From NCBI RefSeq assembly GCF_907165205.1, contig NC_058189.1, positions 20,706,001 to 20,770,000 on the forward strand: 64,000 nt of DNA, written 5' to 3'. Below, piece after piece: positions 10,700-21,553 of the stretch. The notes beneath the pieces were generated by a model that saw only the letters and a list, made by a program, of their open reading frames with translations, was not told the origin of the DNA and made no database searches. A program made the translations under genes and the position numbers. Numbering within the stretch: position 1 is the stretch's first letter; each line of letters begins with the position of its first letter. The stretch comes from Coccinella septempunctata (Eukaryota > Arthropoda > Insecta > Coleoptera > Coccinellidae).

Positions 10700-12124
10700 T
10701 TATTTCAGTTTACTGAACATTCCTTGGAGTTTTTTCTCCATCTCTCTTTCAATTTTCAACATGATTTTGTTGAAATTTTTTTCAGTAAAAGTGTCTAAAT
10801 CTTCGGCGGATTCAGAGACTTTTCTGTTTCCTTTTGTTTTGTTGATTGTCGGTTTAGCTTGGGGCATTTTCGGTTGCTCCTTCTTCTGTACTGGTTTGGG
10901 TACTTCTTTTTTCTTGTCGTCTACTTTGGAGAGGGTGGGCTTCTTTTTCTCCTTGACTTTTTGAGGAATCGTACTCTGCTGAGCCCATTTCTGGCCTGTT
11001 TTCCTCTTCCTTGTCACTAATTTGAATTCGCTACATCCCTTGTAGCTTGCTGGATGGCCTTCTTCACCGCACAGAACGCATGTGGCATTTCTCTCCTCAC
11101 CTTTTCTGGTAAGTTCGCAATCTTTTGTGCAATGATTGCCCAAACATTTGACGCATCTGTATGAAAAAGAGCACTTGTTTTGGGCATGTCCGTACCTCTG
11201 GCATCTGAAGCATTGGCTTGGATTTTCTGCCCTTCTTTTTGATTCCACTATAATGCAGAGATTATAGAGGCGTCTTATTTCGAAAATCTCTCTCTTTGAG
11301 TTTTGACCAGGTATAAGGGTATAAACTTTTTGGTTTTATTGGATGTCATTCTGGACACCTCGGCGTCATGGATTCCTTGGACCTTTAGATCATTTTTGAT
11401 TATATCTAGGTCAGCATCTATTGGGAGATGCCTTATGACTGCGTAGATCTTTTTCTCTTCCTCCATCTGGTACGTGAAGTACTCCTTACCAATCTGGTCA
11501 AAATATTTCGTTATGTTCCTGTGGTCGTCCACAGTCGGGGCTACGATCCTAATTCCGTCTTTTACGACGGTTGCTCTGTTGTAGCTGAATTTCTTCACGT
11601 AGAGAGCTTTTGAGATCTCTACCCAAAGGCTGTAGCCATCGTCATGATGGGAGGAATTTTATCTTTTTTAGGCAACTCCGTAGCTTTTTTTGCGGTATCT
11701 TCGTCTGAAGATGAACTTTCTTTACGCGCGAGTTTTGTGGGCGGCGCGTTCTGGGTTTTTGCAACTTAAGTTGCAAAATTTTTCTTCATTTTCGGTTCAG
11801 GAGCTACTTCCTGTTTGGGGTATTTTTGGGAACCGCTACCGGATTTGCAATTTCAGCAAATGTGGGGGATTTCTGTGCCGCAATCTGCTTTGCAATTTCA
11901 GCAAAACTAGGGGATTGAGGCGCTTTATTCTTGTCAACTTCCTCTCTCAAGAGGCGTATCTCTCCGACCAACTGAGACACGGTTTCAGTCAGTTTATTTA
12001 TTTGAGCCTTCAACTGCCCATTCTCTTCTTTGAGCCTTACAAGCTCCTCTGCTTCTCCATCGCTGAATTCTTCGGTGTCCGTAGCTTTCATGTAGGAGCT
12101 CTCATTGTCTGAGACCTCCGACAT
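10700..12124 (-). pseudogene. Jockey ORF1 of copy B, frameshifted
   Basis: The chosen start is the ATG at 12124 (MSEVSDNESS), matching in position and acidity the MSDHSDCDS start of copy A. Pieces are: an acidic and leucine-rich coiled-coil N-terminus with two copies of a SPxFAEIA motif (about 11804-12124), the domain ahead of the knuckles (11275-11598), and three knuckles starting CFRCQRYGHAQNKC, CVKCLGNHCTKDC and CVLCGEEGHPASYKGC (10700-11248). At least two frame breaks separate these pieces. The stop TAA overlaps the ORF2 ATG as TAATG, as in A and C. Expected role is binding of element RNA. Confidence 0.85.
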
Positions 12125-12511
12125 GGCTTTTTGTCCGTATTGAACTATATGAGGTATTTCGGAATAATAATGAATATTGGAAATCCTCACTACTATGTTA
12201 CTATTAAGCTATGTGGCTAAATTATATATTTTCTTTACTATCAGAAAAATAAATCGACTCACCAGTGATATCCGTGGAACCAGCGATCTTGGAAATGATC
12301 TGGACTCAGACACTCAATACACTGAATTTGAACGAATTTCCGCTCTATAACACATACACTTATAGAACTTACAAAAAACTTCGGAAGTTTCATAGACGGA
12401 ATCAAAAATTCCGTAGCTTCGCTAGTGTACACTTTCACTTCGACTTTCTCTTCCGCTTTCACTTTTACGGCACTGTGAACACGTCTGCTTTCGCCGAGTT
12501 CTCACTCAACA

Positions 12512-12958
12512 TTGCTGAATATGGCAACCAAGCAGGCGCAATATCAATATCGACCAGGAAGCAGACGCAATATCGATCAGAAGATCCAGCGATGGCAGCA
12601 GCCGACGTCATCATTGAATGTCACAAACCAACAGCCGTCAAACTCAAAACAAGGACATGGAACTAGAAATCCAAACTCGCATCATCAAAAGAATCATTGT
12701 ACGAAATGTGGTTACTTAAATCCACCAAATAAGTGTTGGGCTTATGGGAAGAAATGTACATTATGTAACAAATTTAATCATTTAGAAATGGTATGTAAAA
12801 CAAAAATTTACAATATTGGCCAGGAAAGTTTATTTATCGGTAAAATAGATAACGAACTTTCACAAATTGATTATGTGAATGAATGGACTATTTCTCTCAA
12901 CTTAAATGATAAAATAAATTTCAAATTTCAAATAGATACAGGCGCGAAAGCTAACTAA
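12512..12958 (+). pseudogene. Gypsy gag end and aspartic protease start
   Basis: A 148-aa frame. Residues 1-60 are glutamine and asparagine rich. A cysteine cluster follows: CTKCGYLNPPNKC then CTLCNKFNHLEMVC, the knuckle pair of K02A2.6-like gypsy proteins. Near the C-terminus IDTGAKAN is the protease active-site DTG. The frame stops immediately after it at 12956-12958, where normal elements continue. The start may lie upstream, because no LTR or leader is preserved. Confidence 0.8.
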
Positions 12959-13171
12959 ATTCCTTGGAGCATTTTCAAAAAACATTTTCAGAATATTCCA
13001 ATTTTTCAATGTGAAAATAAATTCACAACATACACTGAAGAAAGTGAAACAATAAAAGTAAAAGGTTATGTAAATTTAGAATGTAAACCAAGAATAATAG
13101 TTATAAATTAAAATTTTTATTGTTGACAATGGAGGTCCTTACATACTACGATTAAATTCAATTCAAGAACT

Positions 13172-13861
13172 GAATATAAATATTTGGGTCATATCATAGT
13201 TCCGGTGTTGAACCTGATAATGAGAAAGTTTCAGTCATTCAATCATATCCTGTGCCCCATTCTTTGAAAGAATTGCAAAGTTTTTCAGGAATATTAAACT
13301 ATTTACATAAATTCATTCCGAATTTGGCAGAACTTACTGCTCCATTGAGAGAGCTAATGAAGAAAGAAAGTATATTTAAATGGGAAGACGTACATCAACA
13401 AGCTTTTTTAAATTTAAAACACATTTTAACAACACCTCCAGTTTTGCAGTATTATGAACCAAAATTACCTTCAACATTGAGTGTAGATGCTAGTTATAGC
13501 CACCGTTGGGGCATGTTCGTTACAAAATTCTGGTCCCATAGCTCATTCATCAAAATCTCTTGCAGAAACACAAAAAATATATGCGCCTATAGAAAAAGAA
13601 TTGCTTGCTGTTGTTCATGGTTGTAAGGAATTTCATCAGTATATTTTTGGTCAGTAACTATAGAATCGAATAATCAACCGTTAGTTCAAATTTTTAAAAA
13701 ACCATTGATAAAATGTCCTATGAGAATACAAAGAATGATGCTTGACTTACAAATTTATGATCTAAACGTTGTGTTCAAACCATGGAAAGAGCAGTGCAGA
13801 TGCACTTTCTAGAATCAAAATAGACGAAGACGATACAATTTTGTTTTCAGATGAATATTAA
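13172..13861 (+). pseudogene. Gypsy reverse transcriptase end, connection and RNase H, broken
   Basis: Text at about 13140-13170 (protease end, NSIQELNI) joins directly to YLGHII at about 13180, the reverse transcriptase thumb, so the fingers and palm including YxDD have been deleted. The following PHSLKELQSFSGILNYLHKF and FKWEDVHQQAF stretches are the standard gypsy connection. RNase H starts at LSVDAS near 13485. After frameshifts, the ADALSRI block that closes gypsy RNase H is readable near 13795-13815. Confidence 0.82.
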
Positions 13862-13886
13862 TCACAAATAAATTATTTAATAGATA

Positions 13887-15131
13887 ATGTTCCCATATCT
13901 GATAAAAAACTTGAACAATTTCAAATGGAAACTGAAAAAAGATCCTATCTTACAAAATTTGATAAAATATGTTAAAGAAGGTTGGCCAAATTCACGATCA
14001 AAATGTATAGTCACTACGAAATTATATTTCAATATTAGACATGAAATTGTAATTATTAATGATCTTTAGAGAAATAATTGTTTAATAGTGTCAAAAGTTT
14101 GCAAAAAGATATGCTAAATATTTTACATTTAAATCATATGGGAATAACGAAAACCAGATTGAAAACCTCTGAAGTTATTTATTGGCCAGGTATCAACAAA
14201 GATATTGAAATGAAAATTTTGTCATGTCCCACATGTAATCGATTTAGCAATAATAATCCCAAAAAAATTCTAACACCACATCCAGTTCCGGATGGTTCAT
14301 GGCAAAAAGTTGGAGTAGACATATTCGAAATCAATAAATGTTTATATCTTATTGTAACAGATTTTTTTTTCCAAATTTGTAGAAATAAGAAAAATATCAA
14401 CTACCTCGGCATTATGTTTAATAATAAGTCTAAAATCTATTTTTTCTGTACATGGTATACCTTTCATAATTTTTTTCTGATAGTCAACCTTTTAGCAGTG
14501 AAGAATTCAGGAAATTTTTCAGAGAGTGGAATATTATTCATCAAACATCAAGTCCTTTGTATCCTAAATCTAATGGTCTTATTGAGAGACACATTCAAAC
14601 TGTAAAACATATTATGAAGAAATGTACTTTTGATAAAACTGACATTGACTTAGCTCTTTTAGAATTAAGAAATACTCCAATTGATTGTAATATAGAATCA
14701 CCAAGTGAACTAATGTTTAGTAGGAAAATAAGAGGACTTATTCCTGTTAGACCTCAATTTCTGATACCGCAAAAAATTAATTTCAAATTGCAGAGAGATT
14801 CTTTAATGAATAAGTAGAAAATTCAACAAAATTATAATATTATAATAGAAATGCTAGGATTTTGAAAGGTTTCAACATGGGTGATAAAGTATACATTAAA
14901 AATAAGAATATTTGGCTACCTGGAAAAGTTGTGAAAAAATGTAATAATCATTCTTATTATGTAAAAGGAAATTATTCAAATATTGTAAAAAAAAGAAATA
15001 GATCATTTATAAAACCATACTATGAAAACACTGATATATATTACTCAGAAGATGAAAGTGTAACTGATGAAAATGTACCTGACAGAAATTTGAATGACAA
15101 TGATTCATCTAGTGAATCAGACACGTATTGA
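13887..15131 (+). pseudogene. Gypsy integrase, frameshifted
   Basis: The zinc-binding N-terminus is readable as HLNHMGITKTR and CPTCNRF (14120-14250). The catalytic core follows with WQKVGVDIFE (first acidic residue), a damaged middle, and SPLYPKSNGLIERHIQ near 14555, which holds the last catalytic glutamate. The C-terminal part at 14862-15131 has GDKVYIKNKNIWLPGKV and an acidic tail. Several frameshifts separate the parts. Family role is insertion of cDNA in host DNA. Confidence 0.83.
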
Positions 15132-15247
15132 AAAAAAGGTTTGGAAGAACGATTGTTAAACCTAAGAGACTTGTATATACTATCTGATTGTAACTTAATT
15201 ATATTGGCTAGTAATATTTTTTTTTTTATTTTATTGAACAGGGGAGA

Positions 15248-15405
15248 TGTCATATGTGTAATTCTGTAATTGTGTTTGTCTTGATGCGCATACTCCAATA
15301 AGAGATGTAAAATTGTCGTTGTGAATAAAGTTAGTTAAGATACAGATGTTGAGTAATTTAGATGACCCTCGAATAATTGATTATCAAAGTATTTCAAGAA
15401 TAGCA
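15248..15405 (+). repeat. Probable 3' LTR of the gypsy element
   Basis: It starts with TGTCATATG right after the purine tract and contains AATAAAG at about 15325. The end at CA near 15405 is a guess, because there is no second LTR to compare. Confidence 0.5.
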
Positions 15406-15454
15406 CACACCACGACCACGGTTACAGATGTCGTTCTCTCATCAAAGTTTTTAA

Positions 15455-15730
15455 TCACTTGTCGACACAATGGGTGGGTGGTGGGTCCATTACGTTAATA
15501 ACTTCACGAATTTTTAGTTTTAAGGCTGCAATCGATTCGATTGGCTCCGTATAGACTCTGTCTTTAACATAACCCGATAAAAAATAATCCAGCGTTGTCA
15601 AATCGCATGATCGAGCGGAATTTCGTGGAATTATGCGATCAGGAAATGCGGTTTGCAATAAATCCATTGTTTCGGTAGATGTGTTACTTGTGGTACCGTC
15701 ACATATTTGTGATATCCATATCTTCAACAT
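15455..15730 (-). pseudogene. Tc1/mariner-IS630-type transposase C-terminal remnant
   Basis: A 91-aa frame with FPDRIIPRNSARSCDLTTLD, then YFLSGYVKDRVY and an ALKLKIREVI block. This is the region around the third catalytic acidic residue, normally PDLxPxDYFLWG in this superfamily. Here PDL has become CDL and W has become S. Only the last quarter of a transposase is present and no terminal repeats were found. Confidence 0.65.
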
Positions 15731-15875
15731 TAGGCCAAAATTAAGTTGTTAACATCTCTCGATTGTGTTGACCGATCTGTAAAACTTTTACAGATCCACC
15801 ATTTTCATAGTGAATTTTTATTATTTTGAAACGATTTGCGAGTGAAATGGAATTCATTGTAACAATTGCCCAAGT

Positions 15876-15895
15876 TATATATATATATATATATA
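15876..15895. repeat. (TA)n microsatellite
   Basis: Ten TA units in a row between transposon remnants. Confidence 0.9.
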
Positions 15896-16039
15896 CCGAA
15901 ATCGGAGGTGACAACGTTTTGCCTTGTTTTTTAGCTTGTTAGATTCAGGAGGCTTCAGGGACCAACATATCAAAAAATCGTTTTGAGGTCACAACGCATC
16001 CCCTTTATGTACTGAACAATCTTTTAGTTCGAGTGTATA

Positions 16040-17027
16040 CAGGGTGTGGCGTAATGAATGGATAATATGGAGCCTGCAGGTAGAAGACTCTATGGCGGTT
16101 CAGAAAAATATATTTTACGTTTAGTAAAAGTGCCTTGGTTTTCGAGATATTCGAGATTTTCGAAAATTCAAGAAAATCACATCCTTCGCCACTCTTTTTG
16201 CAGGCAAGACTCCAAATGAAGGAATTTTTTCCAACTGTTTTTTGGATAGTATTCCTGGATAGATGCGCTATCAAATGTAAATTATTATTTTTGAGGCGCA
16301 TAAATAGTTTTTCATGAATAAAAGAATTAACTCAAATTTTCCGTTTTGCTTATTTTTTTTCCTAAGTTCAACCCAGCCTGGTGTGAAAAATAATATAGTT
16401 ACCTGAGTGCCAAAGCAAGAGAAAACATGCCTGTTTCACTGAGATTCTGAAATGGTATAACTCACTCTATTTTCAGCATTAAATACAAAATAAATTTCTA
16501 TTACAATGAGTCAAGGCATCAGAGTTTGACGTGAGCCTTTTTCTTTAATTTTTAGCAACTGAAATGAGACTTGCAAGCAGAATAAAGCAATTATTCATAA
16601 GAAGTTGTAGAGCATCTAGTACAGCTCCTGATTCACACTTTGAACACTTTTTGTAAAACTCGATTCAATTAAACAATATTTTAAAATTGGTTTTTTTCCC
16701 TCGTATTCTTTCATTATTAAGCCCTATAGTTATAATGTTGATAGTTGTTAAGCGAATTTCAAGTAACGAAGTGAATTTCAGCACTTATGTAATTAAGAAA
16801 AAAAGCTGAAAATTAGGTAATTTTCATTACATTGAGTCAAGACCCTTGTTACAAAAATGCTGAAATTTATTGCATAACTTGAAAATATTGATTTCACAAC
16901 GTTGGGGTTCAATAATAAAAGAAAACGAGAAAAAATAACAATTTTAAAATATCCTTTCATTGAATAAAGTTTCACAAATCACAAATGATGCTTAAATTGG
17001 CCACCATGAGTTCTGATACATGCTCTA
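16040..17027 (+). repeat. Foldback left arm
   Basis: Pairs with 17704-18691. Part of the arm (about 16630-16720 against 16930-17020) is also weakly self-complementary, so each arm contains a smaller imperfect hairpin. Confidence 0.85.
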
Positions 17028-17029
17028 TA

Positions 17030-17700
17030 CAGGGTGTGGCGTAATGAATGGATAATATTGAGCCTGGGGGTAGAGGACTCTATGGCGGTTCAGAAAAATA
17101 TATTTTACGTTCAGTAAAAGTGCCTTGGTTTTCGAGATATTGGAGATTTTCGAAAATTCAAGAGAATACACCCTACGCCACTCGTTTTGCAGGCAAGACT
17201 CCAAATGAAGGAATTTTTTCAAACTGTTTTTTGGATAGTATTCCTGGATAGATGATCTATCGAATGTAATTCATTATTTTTGAGGGGCATGAATAGTTCT
17301 TTATGAAAAAAAGAATTAACTCAAATTTTCCGTTTTGCTAATTTTTTTTCATAAGTTAAACCTAGCGCGGTGTAAAAAATAATATGGTTACCTGAGAGCC
17401 AATGCAAGAAAAAACATGCCAGTTTCATTGAGATTCCGAAATGGTATAACTCTCTGTATTCTCAGCATTTAATAAAATAAATTCCTATTGCAATCAGTTG
17501 AGGCCTAGTTTAATGTAAACAGTGTTTCTAAAATTTTTATTAGCTAAAATGAGAAATGCAAGCAGAATGAAGCAATCGTCTACTGAAGCTCATGGTGGCC
17601 TCTTAGAGAATCTTTTGTGATATTTAATTCAATGAAACGACACTCATTTTAAAATTGTTGATATCTATGCAATAAAGCTATTATTCATTAGAAAGTGTAG
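17030..17700 (+). repeat. Internal third copy in the foldback loop
   Basis: It starts CAGGGTGTGGCGTAATGAAT after a TA and follows the left arm for about 500 bases with visible divergence, then drifts. It may be a half element inserted at a TA in the loop, or the ancestral unit. Confidence 0.75.
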
Positions 17701-17703
17701 ACT

Positions 17704-18691
17704 ATAGAGCATGTATCAGAACTCATGGTGGCCAATTTAAGCATCATTTGTGATTTGTGAAACTTTATTCAATGAAACGATATTTTAAAATTGTTATTTT
17801 TTCTTGTTTTCTTTTATTATTGAACCCCAACGTTGTGAAATCAGTATTATCAAGTTAATTTCAAGTTATGCATTAAATTTCAGCATTTTTGTAAAAAGGG
17901 TCTTGACTCAATGTAATAAAAATTACCTAATTTTCAGCTTTTTTTCTTAATTACAAAAGTGCTAAAATTCACTTCGTTACTTGAAATTCGCTATTAACTC
18001 TATAACTATAGGGCTTAATAATGAAAGGATACGAGGGAAAAACCCAATTTTAAAATATTGTTTAATTGAATCGAGTTTTACAAAATGTGTTCAAAGTGTG
18101 CATCAGGAGCTGTACTAGATCCTCAACAACTTCTTATGAATAATTGCTTTATTCTGCTTGCAAGTCTCATTTCAGTTGCTAAAAATTAAAGAAAAAGGCT
18201 AACGTCAATCTCTGCCTTGACTCATTGTAATAGAAATTTATTTTGTATTTAATCCTGAAAATAGAGTGAGTTATACCATTTCAGAATCTCAGTGAAACAG
18301 GCATGTTTTCTCTTGCTTTGGCACTCAGGTAACCATATTATTTTTCACACCACGCTGGGTTGAACTTAGGAAAAAAAATAAGCAAAACGGAAAATTTGAG
18401 TTAATTCTTTAATTTATGAAAAACTATTCATGCGCCTCAAAAATAATAATTTACATTCGATAGCGCATCTATCCAGGAGTACTATCCAAAAAACAGTTTG
18501 AAAAAATTCCTTCATTTGGAGTCTTGCCTGCAAGAAGAGGGGCGAAGGGTGTGATTTTCTTGAATTTTCGAAAATCTCGAATATCTCGAAAACCAAGGCA
18601 CTTTTACTAAACGTAAAATATATTTTTCTGAACCGCCATAGAATCCTCTACCTGCAGGCTCCATATTATCCATTCATTACGCCACACCCTG
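17704..18691 (-). repeat. Foldback right arm
   Basis: Inverted copy of 16040-17027, with only scattered differences. Confidence 0.85.
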
Positions 18692-18714
18692 TATATATAT
18701 ATAAATGTCAAAAC

Positions 18715-19830
18715 TTTCATGTAGTTCCGGTGAGGCCATAGTGAAAAACAAAGTTCCTGTTGAAAAACCCTTTACAAGGCAAGGCGACCCGATGTCCCTT
18801 TCCATCTTTAATTTCGTATTGGACGGCAATAGAAAAGCTGGAGCAGCAAAATGGCATCTCCCTAGGCGATCAGAGCATTAGCATATGGCATATGCGGACG
18901 ACCTGTTGGTGGACAAATGCTTTGCCATATCGGTGGGGAGAGCTGTCCGTATATTCGACCAGCAAATTTCACATCCGCGGCAAACCCGTCCGACAAGTAG
19001 GTGTGAAGGAAATGATGGAATACTTGGGGAATAAGTTCTCGTCCATGGGAATATCTAAGTTCTCAATCTCCAACTTAAGAGCACAGGTGGATAGAGTCTG
19101 TAGAGCCTCACTGAAACCTGACCAAAAGCTCCAGATATTCAAATTTCATTTAATCACTAGTTATATCCACTCTTTGCAGAACCCCCGAATACTTCTACAG
19201 ACCATGAAGGCAGATAGAGTCATTAAGTGGGGCTTAAAGAGGGTAATACATCTGCCCACCCACGTAAGCAATGCGGTCATCCATGAACCATGAACCGCTA
19301 AGAGAGGGTGGCCTGAGAGTATTCTGCATGCAAAAAAAATATTCTCCATACGGGACAATATTCCCATTATAATCTCCCGTAGGATGCAGCGGCTATGATG
19401 AATCACGCCAATTCTGGACTGCGTCGTAGAGAATTCCTTAGTCTGGATGAACTGGGTGACTAAGATGATAAGACCGCCAAACGCCATCACATCCATGAAG
19501 GACAATAATAGGGCCAGTGAACTCCACCAATCTTTCTATGGTACTGGACTGAATGCACTTAAGAACCATAAGATGTGCAACATGTACTTACATTGATAAC
19601 CCTCCCAGATACTGGTAAGATGAGGATTATGTACTGGTAATACAGCTGAGGTCAAATTGCTTACCAACACCAGACCTGCCGTACTACTGAGGACCAGAGT
19701 GAGTCACTCTCGCATGTCCTGCAAAGGTGTAGAGTCTTATGCACTGGAAAAAGATACCCAGGCACAACTACGTTGCTTATCGCCTTGAAAACATTGGGAT
19801 AAAGAACGGCTGGCAGGTGACGAGGGAGTC
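18715..19830 (+). pseudogene. R2-like non-LTR retrotransposon relic
   Basis: Near 18780 a frame reads RQGDPMSLSIFNFVLDGN, the reverse transcriptase motif B of R2-type elements, and near 18890 another frame reads MAYADDLLV, the catalytic motif C. A 177-aa frame (18760-19293) then carries the thumb and downstream region, including ADRVIKWGLKRVIHLPTHVS, typical of R2 proteins ahead of the nuclease. Near 19690-19760 the text resembles SHVLQRC followed by a HN block, the zinc-binding CCHC area. Multiple frameshifts make it a relic. It does not lie next to 28S rRNA sequence, the canonical R2 site. Confidence 0.65.
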
Positions 19831-20341
19831 ATAATATCTGCGTCAGTTATAGTACGAGATCCCGCTGCACATTCACTACGTTCATTACGTATTACGTATA
19901 GAGTCAAACACACATTTTTACTTACGTTTATGGATAGGATAATACACTAATAATACCGCAGCCTGTCAAAAGTGGCCGCAAGTAATTTTAATTAAATTAA
20001 TGTTAATCAATATTTCAAGAAAAATTTCGTTCACTCCGTTTTGCACACTCGGCGTCAACTACCTCGCAGCCAGGTTTAAGCGGCTCAAACAATAGTAGAA
20101 ACGACTACTCCAAAATTATAATTACGTAATGAATATTATGAAAAAACTTAAAGTATTAAGAGATTCATATTCTATCTATATTAATGAAAGAGGATCTATG
20201 GTTTACTTCATTATGCTTTATTGTTCAAACGATCGCACCAAATTGGACAATTCTTTTTTTGTTGTGTTTATTATTGTTAGGGCAAGGTTTATATAACAAA
20301 ATATTCCCAAAAAAATTGTACAGAACAGAAATAATTTAAAT
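19831..20341. other. Stretch without a gene between the R2 relic and a Helitron end
   Basis: No coding frame seen. A segment near 19850-19912 (CACTACGTTCATTACG) is an inverted partner of 21225-21275. The last 60 bases or so probably belong to the Helitron that ends at 20370. Confidence 0.5.
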
Positions 20342-20370
20342 GGCAAAACTAGGTTTGCCGGGTCAGCTAG
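20342..20370 (+). mobile_element. Helitron 3' terminus (solo end)
   Basis: A GGCAAA/TTTGCC hairpin with a six-base loop is followed by GGGTCAGCTAG and then T. A palindrome close before CTAG, then T, is the Helitron 3' signature. The Helitron ending at 57245 has the same end. The 5' limit of this copy is not clear. Confidence 0.7.
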
Positions 20371-20472
20371 TTTTATAATAAAAATAGTTTATTCATCAAG
20401 TACAAATGTAATTAAATCTCAAGAATTTTTTTTCCTGTTTCTTCAAAATCAGTCTCTTGATCAAGTTATATT

Positions 20473-20932
20473 TTATATCTGTTTATTACATTTTCTAGTC
20501 CAAGTCCGGTTCCTCGCTGATTTCATAATCGCAGTTGTCACTATCGTCGTCGCAATCAGAGTTTTTTTCATCATCTGAAAATTTGTAAGCTCAATTACAT
20601 AATACATTTTCAACTTGTGTCGGAGTTGAACTTCCCAGAAACCATGTTGGTTTCTTGGAAACCATCCAGAAGAAGCCAACCATTTATTCTCCGCACTAAA
20701 ATTTAAACAGTCGTACTTAGTAGCATTGAGCCACATCGAATTGACGAAAATGGTCTGTACCATCTTTTGTTTTAATGACTTCCAACGAATTCCAACACGG
20801 TAAAATGTGGGTTGAAACACACACTTTGAAATTTTTAATGAATTTTTCATTTTTCTCTTTTGCCGCATATATCTTGTTGAACATGATAAATCGTCCAGTG
20901 TCTTTGGAATGAACTTTTGTGAGAATTATCAT
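20473..20932 (-). pseudogene. Unrecognised broken reading frame
   Basis: Two overlapping minus-strand frames (20717-20932 and 20473-20868) look like parts of one protein separated by a frameshift near 20720. The first part reads MIILTKVHSKDTGRFIMFNK and is basic. The second contains NKWLASSGWFPRNQHGFWEV. A third frame near 20480-20580 gives an aspartate- and glutamate-rich tail (NSDCDDDSDNCDYE). I do not recognise the family. It lies between transposon remnants, so a mobile-element gene is likelier than a host gene. It could also be chance. Confidence 0.3.
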
Positions 20933-21137
20933 CTTTTTAAGAAATTCTTCTTATGTTTCAATATTAATTTATTTGGACCTTATTCTTATTAGATTCTATT
21001 ATATGCATTGCTCCAGAACTCTCAATATTCGTATAGCGCCCGACGAAGGGTTAATACATAAATAATTTCAACAGCAGTGTGTACAACGAGCTCCAGCACG
21101 TGGTTATAATATAAGAATGATTCAGATTGAGAACCCT

Positions 21138-21215
21138 AAGACTCCTTTCACACCACAGGTTTTTAACGTCAAGTTATTATCGGAAAACAACCGAATGAAA
21201 AATTATTCATCGAGG
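21138..21215 (+). repeat. MITE end related to 48896-49120
   Basis: The block CTAAGACTCCTTTCACACCA followed by GGTTTTTA, GGAAAACAACCG and AATTATTCATC matches, in order, the right arm (complement) of the palindromic MITE at 48896-49120. No matching second arm was identified here. Confidence 0.65.
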
Positions 21216-21277
21216 TTTATCTGTATGTGTGTTTGCCTTTGTATGTAATGAACGTAGTAATTCTGCAGTGGGATCTT

Positions 21278-21289
21278 AGACTATTAGCT
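21278..21289. repeat. Target-site duplication, 3' side of copy C
   Basis: AGACTATTAGCT, repeated at 25944-25955. Confidence 0.9.
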
Positions 21290-21553
21290 TTTTTTTTTTT
21301 TTTTTTGGTGTAGCAGGGGGAAAATCTGCAAACAGACGAACACACCCTCTGCTGAGGGGGAACAGTGTGGGGATTCTCACTCTCTGAGCTCGAGACCCAC
21401 TAAAAACCCTTAACTGCTTCTTCATAGGTTCCGGGCATTTTGCCTATTAACCAGTTGACTCTTATGGTTTCTGGACTCTCACACGATCATAGTCGTGTTG
21501 ATAGTTGTATGCTGCCTATAGCTTTTATAGGTTAAGCTCTTCTTTGGTTACAT

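Larger units (their letters stand above)
6290..10700 (-). pseudogene. Jockey ORF2 of copy B, broken and interrupted by a PLE
   Basis: The endonuclease starts at 10700 with SWNINGVRTRK and LQETRIKPN; the GDFN motif has slipped out of frame near 10300. Linker pieces with many stops run down to about 9386. The PLE lies at 7053-9373. The reverse transcriptase resumes at 7040 with FEIKEIIRSLKNRKASGSDKI, NYRPISLLSDLG and FGFRRDHSTE. Motif A (LDVARAFDRVW) is readable near 6590. The region that should hold PQGS and YADD is absent, and a C-terminal piece sits at 6313-6495. Confidence 0.83.
6182..12410 (-). mobile_element. Jockey-clade retrotransposon copy B, a diverged subfamily
   Basis: On the minus strand the order is 5' UTR (to about 12410), ORF1, ORF2 and part of the 3' UTR. 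Proteins resemble copies A and C but differ at many sites, so this is a separate subfamily. The 5' end shares the GATTCCGTCTRTGAA start of copy C. A PLE is inserted at 7053-9373. The 3' end lacks about 170 bases relative to C and abuts the A-tail of copy A, so A and B lie tail to tail. Many frameshifts and a large deletion of the reverse transcriptase palm near 6496-6560 make it inactive. Confidence 0.88.
12512..15405 (+). mobile_element. Ty3/gypsy LTR retrotransposon, decayed
   Basis: The order gag zinc finger, protease, reverse transcriptase end, RNase H and integrase is that of Ty3/gypsy pol. A purine tract AGGGGAGA-like at 15240-15247 is followed by TGTCATATG, the likely start of the 3' LTR. 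No 5' LTR is visible: upstream sequence belongs to the 5' end of Jockey copy B. The reverse transcriptase fingers and palm are deleted and all frames carry stops. Sequence resembles the insect elements commonly annotated as K02A2.6-like. Confidence 0.85.
16040..18691. mobile_element. 2.65-kb foldback element with ~1-kb inverted arms
   Basis: The left arm begins CAGGGTGTGGCGTAATGAAT and the right arm ends with its exact complement, each flanked by TA (16038-16039 and 18692-18693). The arms (about 16040-17027 and 17704-18691) are inverted copies over their whole length. The loop at 17030-17700 is a third, more diverged copy of the outer part of an arm in plus orientation, itself preceded by TA. 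No protein-like frame is shared beyond what the inverted symmetry produces. A TA target site and short conserved ends suggest mobilisation by a Tc1/mariner-type transposase; this is inference. Confidence 0.85.

Noticed and set aside
16005..18596. Matching 60-98 codon frames in the foldback arms
   Set aside because: They recur only because the arms are inverted copies; composition is low complexity and no family is recognised.
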